Position numbers and translations under genes: made by a program. DNA of 8,497 bases from CAYYNP01 sp964472545. GTDB taxonomy: Bacteria > Planctomycetota > Planctomycetia > Pirellulales > Thermoguttaceae. The notes under the pieces are model-generated. The model did no database searches. It was not told the origin of the DNA and saw nothing but the letters and a program-made list of their open reading frames with translations. Positions 1 to 5,217 of the stretch are shown here, piece after piece. The first letter of the stretch is position 1; each line of letters begins with the position of its first letter. The stretch covers positions 1 to 8,497 of the forward strand of contig CAYYNP010000376.1 of NCBI GenBank assembly GCA_964472545.1, in the 5' to 3' direction.

Positions 1-2
1 TG

Positions 3-116
3 CTGCTGCCGGCGTTTGTGGCTTGGTGCATCGGTATGGAGGTCGGAGAGGCCGAAAGGAAGAAACGGCTGAAGAAGCAGGTCAGGCAACGAAAGTCGGA
101 GCAGCAGGAGTGTTAA
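3..116 (+). CDS. C-terminal end of an unidentified gene (partial, 5' end outside window)
   Basis: One frame is open from the window edge to a TAA at 114-116 and encodes 37 residues. It begins with a short hydrophobic stretch (LLPAFVAWCIGMEVG) and continues into a strongly charged tail rich in Lys, Arg, Gln and Glu, ending QQEC. Third codon positions are mostly G or C, as expected for coding sequence in this genome. A hydrophobic segment followed by a basic tail would fit the C-terminus of a membrane protein whose last helix ends just inside the window, but this is inference from 37 residues. The family is not recognisable. It converges on the GlmU-like gene, with about 97 bases between the two stops. 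In that gap I see only a weak 5-bp hairpin (146-162) and no clear terminator. It could also be a chance open stretch. Confidence 0.35.
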   Translation: MLPAFVAWCIGMEVGEAERKKRLKKQVRQRKSEQQEC

Positions 117-213
117 CACGGCGAAAGGGCGGACGTCGTTTGTGGCTGCCCGGTGAAGGCAGACAGGAGTAGACCTGCCGTTCTTCCTCGCCCACAGCCC
201 TAACTTCCCCCCG

Positions 214-1470
214 CTACAACGACAACGGCTCGGTCGCCAACTGCCGCTCGTGTTGCGTCAATGCGTACGCGTCGCGCAGAAGCTGAACGTCGCACGGCCG
301 TTGCGGCACGCCGCGCCGGGCGAACATCCGGGCCTGCGTGGCAATCATCACGTCGACCGGCACTTCGGTCACCTGGCCGAACGAGCGGGCGTAGTTGACG
401 AAACTGGGCACGTTGGTGGTCACGAACCCGTAGACCATCGCGCAGGCCCCGATCGTCTTGCCGGTGAAGACGCTGCTGTTGATGGCGGTCTTGGCGTAGT
501 CGCCGACGATGCAGCCAATGAACTGCATGCCGGTGGCCACCTTGCGGCCCTCGTATTCCATACTGACCTGACCGTAGGTGTTCTTCAGATCGCTGTTGCA
601 GGTGCCGGCTCCCAGGTTGACCCAACTGCCCAAGTAGCTGTGGCCGAGGAAGCCGTGATGCTGCTTGTTGGTGTACGGCTCGACGATCGAGGCCTCGATT
701 TCGCCGCCGATCTTGACCGTGTGTCCCAATGCCACGCCGTCCTTGATCGCCGCATGTTCGATCACGCGAGACCGCGGGCCGATGTGCACCGGGCCGCTGA
801 GGTAGCAGTAGGGGCCGATTTGCGCGTCCTCTTCGAGCACGATGGGGCCGTCCGTGGTGTCGGTCACGGCATAAGGCCCCAGATTGGCGGACGGTGCAGC
901 GAAGACCCCGTCGGCAATCTCCGCGTAGTCGCCGCGGGCAAGCCGATCTTCGAGGTTCTCTTCCAGCGCGGCCCGATGATAGCGGAGCAGATCGTGAGGA
1001 TATTCCAGCAGCGGCAGTTCGCCCTCGATCGGCAACAGCGGTAGCGTCGACAGCCGCGCGATCCACTCTTCGACGGCAAGCTCCCGCCATGCGGCAGTCT
1101 GTTCCGCCCCCAACACGGCCGCCGCCACGTGGCCGTTGCAGAGCACCGTCCCGGTGCGCCCCTCCCTGGCCAACGATCGAATCTGCTCGATCGAGGAGAC
1201 GGCGGGCACGATTCGGGCGTTGACCAGCAGGACGGTCTGGCCGTCGGGGACGTCGCCGATATCCTCACAAAGCCCGATTCCGGTGTCGGCCGCGTCGACG
1301 CTGAGCATCTCGCGCAGATGGGGCCGCCCGACGGCGTTAGCGGTGTCGCCGAGCCGTCCGGCAAGCTCGGCCAGCCGATAGCCGCCGCAACTGAGCTCGA
1401 ACGCCGGCCGGCCGATCGTGGCCGGATGGAGCTGCGCGACGAGGTCGTCCTCGAACAGAATCAGATGCAT
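214..1470 (-). CDS. GlmU-like bifunctional sugar nucleotidyltransferase / left-handed beta-helix acyltransferase
   Basis: A 418-residue protein of the alternative bacterial GlmU type (family modelled as TIGR03991; N-terminal sugar nucleotidyltransferase domain PF13562). By family it is a putative UDP-N-acetylglucosamine diphosphorylase / glucosamine-1-phosphate N-acetyltransferase, making UDP-GlcNAc in the cytoplasm for peptidoglycan or other glycans. The N-terminus MHLILFEDD followed by a GRPAFELSCGGYRL segment matches this family, which lacks the classical GxGTRM loop of E. coli GlmU. From about residue 190 the protein shows hexapeptide repeats typical of a left-handed beta helix (IGPYCY, VHIGPRS, AAIKDGVALG). 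Then comes a conserved HHGFLGHSYLGSW segment (His271, His272, His277) leading to VNLGAGT; a histidine here corresponds to the acetyltransfer base of GlmU. The start was set at the ATG at 1470, where family homology begins. A TTG at 1497 would add nine residues. A GGGAG lies 13 bases upstream of the ATG, a rather long spacing. It is co-directional with glnS but separated by 253 bases and a repeat, so probably transcribed separately. Substrate is not proven by sequence. Confidence 0.88.
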   Translation of the reverse strand: MHLILFEDDLVAQLHPATIGRPAFELSCGGYRLAELAGRLGDTANAVGRPHLREMLSVDAADTGIGLCEDIGDVPDGQTVLLVNARIVPAVSSIEQIRSLAREGRTGTVLCNGHVAAAVLGAEQTAAWRELAVEEWIARLSTLPLLPIEGELPLLEYPHDLLRYHRAALEENLEDRLARGDYAEIADGVFAAPSANLGPYAVTDTTDGPIVLEEDAQIGPYCYLSGPVHIGPRSRVIEHAAIKDGVALGHTVKIGGEIEASIVEPYTNKQHHGFLGHSYLGSWVNLGAGTCNSDLKNTYGQVSMEYEGRKVATGMQFIGCIVGDYAKTAINSSVFTGKTIGACAMVYGFVTTNVPSFVNYARSFGQVTEVPVDVMIATQARMFARRGVPQRPCDVQLLRDAYALTQHERQLATEPLSL

Positions 1471-1613
1471 GGCGACGGCGAGACTCCCAGTCTTCAAGCG
1501 CGCTATCGAGTCGGATTTCGATTACGCAAGTGTATGCCGTAAGAGGGGCCGCGGAGGCCGTGGGAAGGGAAAGCTCACGTCCCTAGTACCTCATTGCGGC
1601 TGATCCTGTCGGT

Positions 1614-1697
1614 TGGGTGCCACCCGCTGGCTTGCCCAGCGGTGCTTTTGCGATAGTTCCAACCCTGCGCTGCTGGGCAAGCCAGCAGTGGCACCCA
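1614..1697. repeat. Paired-hairpin palindromic repeat (REP/BIME-like) between glnS and the GlmU-like gene
   Basis: This 84-bp element has two hairpins in opposite orientation. Hairpin 1 (1624-1642) has 7-bp arms CCGCTGG/CCAGCGG and loop CTTGC. Hairpin 2 (1670-1688) has arms CTGCTGG/CCAGCAG and loop GCAAG, the reverse complement of the first loop. Written in one orientation, the two units are CCGCTGGGCAAGCCAGCGG and CTGCTGGGCAAGCCAGCAG: they differ by one compensated base pair. The outer flanks are a perfect 9-bp inverted repeat (TGGGTGCCA at 1614-1622, TGGCACCCA at 1689-1697). The whole element could therefore form either two small hairpins or one long cruciform. It lies after the glnS stop and before the GlmU-like start. 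It has no T-tract, so intrinsic termination is doubtful. The design resembles REP/BIME elements mobilised by TnpA-REP transposases. I recall similar motifs as common intergenic repeats in planctomycetes, but that is from memory. Confidence 0.8.
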
Positions 1698-1723
1698 GTT
1701 TCGCCGCTTTTCAACCGCCGGCA

Positions 1724-3466
1724 TCACCTCTGCTGCTTCTTCTGCTTCTGCCGCTTCTTCTGCTTCGGTGGATTCTGCTGCGCCTTCTGGATTTTGGCCC
1801 AGGTGTCGCGTAGCGAGACGGTGCGATTGAGCACCAGCTTCCCGTCCGACGAATCCGCGTCGACGCAAAAGTAGCCCAGCCGTTCGAACTGATAGCGACT
1901 GCCCGGTTCGGCACCCGCCAGGCTCGGCTCGATTTGGCAACCGGTCAGCGTTTCCAACGAGTGGGGGTTCAGGCTGGCCGTGAAGTCCTCGCCGTCGACG
2001 ACGTCCTCCGGGTCCTCTTTGTTAAAGAGATGGTCGTACAGCCGCACTTCGGCCGAGACGGCGTCGGCCGCGGAGACCCAGTGCAACGTGGCCTTCACAC
2101 GGCGTCCGTCGGGCGCGTCGCCGCCGCGGGTGGCCGGATCGTACGTGCAGTGCAACTCGATCACCTCGCCGGTGGCTTCGTCCTTGATCACGTCGACACA
2201 CGTGATAAAATACGCGTATCGCAGCCGCACTTCACGCCCCGGTGCCAAACGAAAGTACTTCTTCGGCGGGTCTTCGCGGAAGTCGTCTTGCTCAATGTAG
2301 AGCACCCGCGAGAACGGCACTTTGCGGGTGCCGGCCTCGGGATCCTCGGGGTTGTTGATCGCGTCGAGTTCTTCGGTCTGGTCTTCCGGGTAGTTGTCGA
2401 TCACCACCCGCAGCGGCCGCAACACGCCCATCACCCGCGCGGATCGCTTGTTGAGGTCCTCGCGCAGGCAATGTTCCAACATGGCGATGTCGATCGTGCT
2501 GTTGAACTTGTTCACGCCGATCCGCTGGCAGAACGTGCGGATCGCCTCGGGCGTGTAGCCGCGGCGCCGCATGCCGCTGATCGTCGGCATCCGCGGGTCG
2601 TCCCATCCGTCGACGTGTCCGTCCTTGACCAGCCGCAGCAGCTTCCGCTTGCTCATCACGGTGTAGTTGAGGTTCAGCCGGGCGAACTCGTACTGCCGGG
2701 GGTGATAGACGTCCAGGGCGTCGAGGAACCAATCGTACAGCGGGCGATGGTTCTCGAACTCCAGCGTGCAGATCGAATGCGTGATGCCCTCGATCGAATC
2801 CTCCAGCCCGTGGGCCCAATCGTACATCGGGTAGATGCACCACCGGTCGCCCGTGCGGTGATGCTCTGCGTGCAACACCCGATACATCACGGGGTCGCGG
2901 AGATTGAGATTCGGCGAGGCCATGTCGATCTTCGCCTTCAGCGTTCGCGAACCGTCGGGAAACTCGCCGTCGCGCATCCGTCGGAACAGGTCGAGGTTCT
3001 CCTCCACGCTCCGATCGCGATAGGGGCTGTCCTTGCCCGGCGTCTTCAGCGTGCCGCGATACTCGCGAGTCTCCTCGCCGGAAAGATCGCAGACGTAGGC
3101 CTTGCCGGCCTCGATCAACTGCACGGCGTACTGGTGCATCTGCTCGAAGTAATCCGAGGCGAACAACGGCCGGTCCTCCCAATCCCACCCCAGCCAGCGG
3201 ACGTCCTCCTGGATCGACTCGACGTACTCCTCCTCTTCCTTGGTCGGGTTGGTGTCGTCGAACCGCAGATTGCACTTGCCGCCGGGATACTGCGCGGCCA
3301 GCCCGAAGTTCAAGCAGATCGACTTCGCGTGCCCGATGTGCAGATACCCGTTCGGCTCCGGCGGGAACCGGGTATGCACCCGGCCATCGTGCTTGCCGGC
3401 GGCAAGGTCTTCTTCGATGATGGTCTCGATGAAGTTCAGAGAGCGGGGCGGTGGGGTTGTCTCCAT
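1724..3466 (-). CDS. glnS: Glutamine--tRNA ligase (GlnRS), internal-start product
   Basis: A 580-residue class I aminoacyl-tRNA synthetase that charges tRNA-Gln with glutamine in the cytoplasm. The catalytic domain (PF00749) begins near residue 28 with RFPPEPNGYLHIGHAKS, containing the HIGH signature at residues 43-46. The second signature, MSKRK, is at 271-275, close to its position in E. coli GlnRS. FDDTNP, YDWAHGLEDS and FARLNL are further GlnRS-type blocks. The C-terminal half carries the beta-barrel anticodon-binding domain (PF03950), ending around YFCVDADSSDGKLVLNRTVSLRDTWAK. Length is close to E. coli GlnRS (554) apart from a Lys/Gln-rich tail of about 20 residues. The ATG at 3466 is preferred as the GlnRS start because homology begins directly after it and AAGGA lies 9 bases upstream. 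However, the frame stays open further upstream through a protease domain to 4360. A genuine GlnRS implies direct Gln-tRNA charging rather than only the GatCAB amidotransferase route. Identification is very secure; only the start is debatable. Confidence 0.93.
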   Translation of the reverse strand: METTPPPRSLNFIETIIEEDLAAGKHDGRVHTRFPPEPNGYLHIGHAKSICLNFGLAAQYPGGKCNLRFDDTNPTKEEEEYVESIQEDVRWLGWDWEDRPLFASDYFEQMHQYAVQLIEAGKAYVCDLSGEETREYRGTLKTPGKDSPYRDRSVEENLDLFRRMRDGEFPDGSRTLKAKIDMASPNLNLRDPVMYRVLHAEHHRTGDRWCIYPMYDWAHGLEDSIEGITHSICTLEFENHRPLYDWFLDALDVYHPRQYEFARLNLNYTVMSKRKLLRLVKDGHVDGWDDPRMPTISGMRRRGYTPEAIRTFCQRIGVNKFNSTIDIAMLEHCLREDLNKRSARVMGVLRPLRVVIDNYPEDQTEELDAINNPEDPEAGTRKVPFSRVLYIEQDDFREDPPKKYFRLAPGREVRLRYAYFITCVDVIKDEATGEVIELHCTYDPATRGGDAPDGRRVKATLHWVSAADAVSAEVRLYDHLFNKEDPEDVVDGEDFTASLNPHSLETLTGCQIEPSLAGAEPGSRYQFERLGYFCVDADSSDGKLVLNRTVSLRDTWAKIQKAQQNPPKQKKRQKQKKQQR

Positions 3467-4360
3467 ACAGGGAGTTCCTTGTCTGCTGTCGGGTTCCTCG
3501 GCTGACTCGATGAAGTCTCGGGCCACATCGAGTACCACTTGAATCGGGCAGCCGAACGTGGTTCCTTCCTTGCCAAACCAACTGCTCTGAATTGCCACCA
3601 GGAAGTACGGCTCAAACATATCGTCTCTGAGACCGAAAATCGGGCCACCGCTCATCCCGACGATACTGCCGATCTCGCTCTCAGTACGAATGCGGCCCAT
3701 GAATCGCGGAAATGCTGTAGTACTTCTTCCGTCTCTTAACGCCGGGTCGCGCGTGACGTAAACAAAGACGGGCTGCGCGCCGACACTTGCCGTGTAGTGC
3801 GTGTCGTCAAAGGTCACCGACTTCTCAACGCCGTTCTTGGGGAAGCCAAGCATGAAGAAACGGTCGCACCTGTCTATCTCGACAGTATCCCAATGACGGT
3901 CGCACAGCGGGCTTATGCCGTTCGCCTCCAGCAATCGCCTGTAGTACGGTCGAAGATGTACCAGCCCGAAATCGACACCGTCCTCGACATAACGGTAGAA
4001 CTTCCGGGCGCCTTCATAGTCGAAATCACTCATGGGTGCATGGCAGCACGAGCCGGGCCCGTACGTGTCATTAAGTCCACACTTGCGCAGGCTCATGCGG
4101 TCGTGTTGCAGCGCCCTTTCGATGGCGTGAATGACGTGTCCAGCAGTAAGGAAATACCATTGCCCTCGAATCTCGATAACCGCGCCCGTGTAGTTGAGGA
4201 GTTGGACCTCCGGCCTCTTTGGAGCATCACAAGCGGTCTCGAACAGGCAAGTCAAGGCAACGAGGTGACGAACGTACTTCCGTAACTCCGCCCGAAGCTC
4301 AGCCTTAAGAGCCTCCCGTTCCTCGTCGGATAGCAGGCTCAAATGAATTTCGTCATCCAT
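1724..4360 (-). CDS. Trypsin-like serine protease domain fused in frame to GlnRS (878-residue read-through frame)
   Basis: From the ATG at 4360 a single frame runs without a stop through a protease-like domain (residues 1-298, bases 3467-4360) into GlnRS (Met299 onward). The first part is a trypsin-like domain of the Trypsin_2 (PF13365) type with all three catalytic positions visible: His75 in FLTAGHV, Asp130 in GVDFGLVHL and Ser237 in GMSGGPIFG. Residues 11-35 look like an amphipathic, charged helix. There is no signal peptide or membrane segment, so it should be cytoplasmic. Substrate is unknown. The junction residues IESAEEPDSRQGTPC show no recognised fold. The start lies 22 bases after the vapC stop, so it is likely co-transcribed with the toxin-antitoxin pair. 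GC in sampled 60-base lines is 52-60%, against 68% in GlnRS, suggesting separate origins. I know of no established protease-GlnRS family. Alternatives are a protease gene that lost its stop when it landed upstream of glnS, or two products from two starts. The protease call is fairly secure; a functional fusion protein is uncertain. Confidence 0.7.
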   Translation of the reverse strand: MDDEIHLSLLSDEEREALKAELRAELRKYVRHLVALTCLFETACDAPKRPEVQLLNYTGAVIEIRGQWYFLTAGHVIHAIERALQHDRMSLRKCGLNDTYGPGSCCHAPMSDFDYEGARKFYRYVEDGVDFGLVHLRPYYRRLLEANGISPLCDRHWDTVEIDRCDRFFMLGFPKNGVEKSVTFDDTHYTASVGAQPVFVYVTRDPALRDGRSTTAFPRFMGRIRTESEIGSIVGMSGGPIFGLRDDMFEPYFLVAIQSSWFGKEGTTFGCPIQVVLDVARDFIESAEEPDSRQGTPCMETTPPPRSLNFIETIIEEDLAAGKHDGRVHTRFPPEPNGYLHIGHAKSICLNFGLAAQYPGGKCNLRFDDTNPTKEEEEYVESIQEDVRWLGWDWEDRPLFASDYFEQMHQYAVQLIEAGKAYVCDLSGEETREYRGTLKTPGKDSPYRDRSVEENLDLFRRMRDGEFPDGSRTLKAKIDMASPNLNLRDPVMYRVLHAEHHRTGDRWCIYPMYDWAHGLEDSIEGITHSICTLEFENHRPLYDWFLDALDVYHPRQYEFARLNLNYTVMSKRKLLRLVKDGHVDGWDDPRMPTISGMRRRGYTPEAIRTFCQRIGVNKFNSTIDIAMLEHCLREDLNKRSARVMGVLRPLRVVIDNYPEDQTEELDAINNPEDPEAGTRKVPFSRVLYIEQDDFREDPPKKYFRLAPGREVRLRYAYFITCVDVIKDEATGEVIELHCTYDPATRGGDAPDGRRVKATLHWVSAADAVSAEVRLYDHLFNKEDPEDVVDGEDFTASLNPHSLETLTGCQIEPSLAGAEPGSRYQFERLGYFCVDADSSDGKLVLNRTVSLRDTWAKIQKAQQNPPKQKKRQKQKKQQR
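1732..1767. repeat. 18-bp tandem repeat (two copies) encoding the basic tail of GlnRS
   Basis: Two adjacent 18-base units (1732-1749 and 1750-1767) match at 16 of 18 positions and share the 14-base core GCTTCTTCTGCTTC. On the coding (-) strand they give the hexapeptide-like repeats KQKKRQ and KQKKQQ at the extreme C-terminus of GlnRS. Such a short in-frame repeat probably arose by replication slippage. Positively charged tails on synthetases often help non-specific tRNA binding, but a role here is inference. Confidence 0.7.
3466..3480 (-). promoter_or_regulatory. Internal ribosome binding site and ATG for glnS
   Basis: On the - strand AAGGA (3480-3476) is followed after 9 bases by ATG (3466-3464), the first methionine of the GlnRS homology. 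It lies inside the upstream protease frame and in phase with it. Translation starting here would give GlnRS without the protease domain. It is a better Shine-Dalgarno match than the weak GAG-type site in front of the long frame's ATG at 4360. Confidence 0.6.
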
Positions 4361-4382
4361 GGAATCATCTCGTTACCCGGCT

Positions 4383-4769
4383 TCACCAAACACGGCGGAC
4401 CGAGTATTTGTCGAACGCCGCGTCCGTGCTCAGCAACGGCACATGCTCCACGATCCCTTGCGCAATCAACAGTCGATCGAACGGATCGCGATGATGAAAG
4501 GGCAGCGCAGCAACGGTCGCTGTGTGTCTGATCGTAATCGGCAAGACACTCATATCGTTGTCGGTGATCTGCCGCTCCATGAAGCTGGCGAAGTCTTCGC
4601 CAAGACTGTACTTGCCAATACTGATCTTGATCGCGATTTCCCAGAACGTCGCCGGGCTGACGAGGAGGTCGTTGTCTGGGTCGCGCAGGAGGGAGCCCGC
4701 GTTTCGACCGAGCCGGCCGTCGTCCAAGACGAACCAGAGGAAGGCATGTGTGTCTAACAACAGCCTCAC
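4383..4769 (-). CDS. vapC: Type II toxin, PIN-domain ribonuclease (VapC family)
   Basis: A 128-residue PIN-domain protein (PF01850; COG3744-like). By family, VapC toxins are Mg-dependent endoribonucleases that cut tRNA or rRNA and arrest growth when released from the antitoxin. The acidic active-site set is intact: Asp6 (LLLDTHAFLWF), Glu44 (ATFWEIAIK), Asp95 and Asp98 (HHRDPFDRLLIAQ) and Asp116 (LLSTDAAF). Length is normal and the C-terminus VRRVW is typical of this subgroup. The start is a GTG at 4769 whose first bases overlap the antitoxin stop (GTGA), indicating translational coupling; a weak AAAGAG lies shortly upstream. The cognate antitoxin is immediately upstream and the protease-GlnRS frame begins 22 bases downstream. 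GC is about 55-60% in sampled lines, below the flanking genes, which fits horizontal acquisition. The RNA target cannot be read from sequence. Confidence 0.92.
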   Translation of the reverse strand: MRLLLDTHAFLWFVLDDGRLGRNAGSLLRDPDNDLLVSPATFWEIAIKISIGKYSLGEDFASFMERQITDNDMSVLPITIRHTATVAALPFHHRDPFDRLLIAQGIVEHVPLLSTDAAFDKYSVRRVW

Positions 4770-4996
4770 GGCATATACTCTTTGAAGTCATCCAGGTGGG
4801 CGTCATCGTCCTTGATAATCGTCAAAGTGCCGATAGCGCTGCCCGGCTGGCGGGGTTTGCGCACTTTGCTCGATTCCGCTATCAACCGAGCGACCGGTTG
4901 ATCGCGCTCGGTAATCAACAGTTCTTCTCCAGGCTTCAACTCGGAAATCAGAACTGACAGCCGGGCCTGGGCTTCTTCAACAGAGATCGTAGACAT
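4766..4996 (-). CDS. Type II antitoxin, Phd/YefM family (partner of VapC)
   Basis: A 76-residue antitoxin of the Phd/YefM type (PF02604). The N-terminal half, MSTISVEEAQARLSVLISEL followed by KPGEELLITERDQPVARLI, is the DNA-binding and dimerising fold of this family. The C-terminal segment, with GTLTI and ending DDFKEYMP, is the toxin-wrapping tail seen in antitoxins paired with this VapC subgroup. In such systems antitoxin and complex repress their own promoter, and antitoxin degradation frees the toxin. The start at 4996 is chosen because family homology begins there. A GTG at 5047 would add 17 unconserved residues. No convincing Shine-Dalgarno precedes 4996. Its TGA overlaps the vapC GTG by 4 bases. 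It is transcribed divergently from the AmmeMemoRadiSam gene. Confidence 0.9.
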   Translation of the reverse strand: MSTISVEEAQARLSVLISELKPGEELLITERDQPVARLIAESSKVRKPRQPGSAIGTLTIIKDDDAHLDDFKEYMP

Positions 4997-5022
4997 GGTC
5001 AAATCGTCGTTTCGGGGCTCGC

Positions 5023-5054
5023 CCTCGGCTCCTGCGAAAAAGGCCACGCCGAGG
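5023..5054. promoter_or_regulatory. Inverted repeat upstream of the antitoxin gene (possible operator or leader hairpin)
   Basis: CCTCGGC (5023-5029) and GCCGAGG (5048-5054) form a perfect 7-bp inverted repeat with an 18-base spacer, 27-58 bases upstream of the antitoxin ATG. Toxin-antitoxin promoters commonly carry inverted repeats bound by the antitoxin, so an operator is possible. A hairpin in the mRNA leader is an alternative. No convincing -10/-35 pair for the vapBC direction was found. In a GC-rich genome a 7-bp repeat can occur by chance. Confidence 0.25.
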
Positions 5055-5128
5055 CTAACACGCTACGGCATCCCACTATTCTCATATTATCGACCACCCC
5101 AATCCCCCGTCAATGCCCTATGTTGCGA

Positions 5129-5166
5129 TTCTCGCCCGGCTAGGGAAGTGGTATGATTCCATCATA
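5129..5166 (+). promoter_or_regulatory. Candidate promoter with overlapping palindrome for the AmmeMemoRadiSam gene
   Basis: TATGAT (5152-5157) is a 5-of-6 match to a sigma-70 -10 box. A weak -35-like TTCTCG (5129-5134) sits 17 bases upstream. The -10 box is also the left arm of a perfect 6-3-6 palindrome, TATGATTCCATCATA (5152-5166), a layout that would suit a repressor acting on promoter opening. Transcription starting near 5165 would give a leader of about 50 bases to the ATG at 5218. It would exclude the earlier ATG at 5113, supporting the shorter protein. Planctomycete promoters are poorly defined, so this is tentative. Confidence 0.35.
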
Positions 5167-5217
5167 GGGGCTCCGCGTGCCTGCTTTGCGCCGCTTTACA
5201 CCAGTGGATTCTCCGAT

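Noticed and set aside
146..162. Hairpin CTGCC/GGCAG between the convergent genes as a terminator
   Set aside because: Stem is only 5 bp with no T-tract; not convincing as an intrinsic terminator.
250..1044. Open frame of 264 codons on the + strand opposite the GlmU-like gene
   Set aside because: Mirrors the beta-helix coding region on the other strand and has no family features of its own.
1471..1497. TTG start at 1497 for the GlmU-like protein
   Set aside because: Adds nine residues with no family similarity; the ATG at 1470 begins the conserved MHLILFEDD.
1614..1697. Paired hairpins as the intrinsic terminator of glnS
   Set aside because: No run of T follows the stems on either strand; the repeat-element explanation fits the covariation and flanks better.
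1934..3505. Long open frame of 523 codons on the + strand opposite glnS
   Set aside because: It is the antisense shadow of a well-supported GlnRS in high-GC DNA; its translation shows no recognisable domain.
4997..5047. GTG start at 5047 for the antitoxin
   Set aside because: The extra 17 residues do not resemble the family, which begins at the ATG at 4996.
5113..5217. ATG at 5113 as start of the AmmeMemoRadiSam fusion
   Set aside because: The added 35 residues are not conserved in character, and the best candidate promoter lies downstream of this codon.
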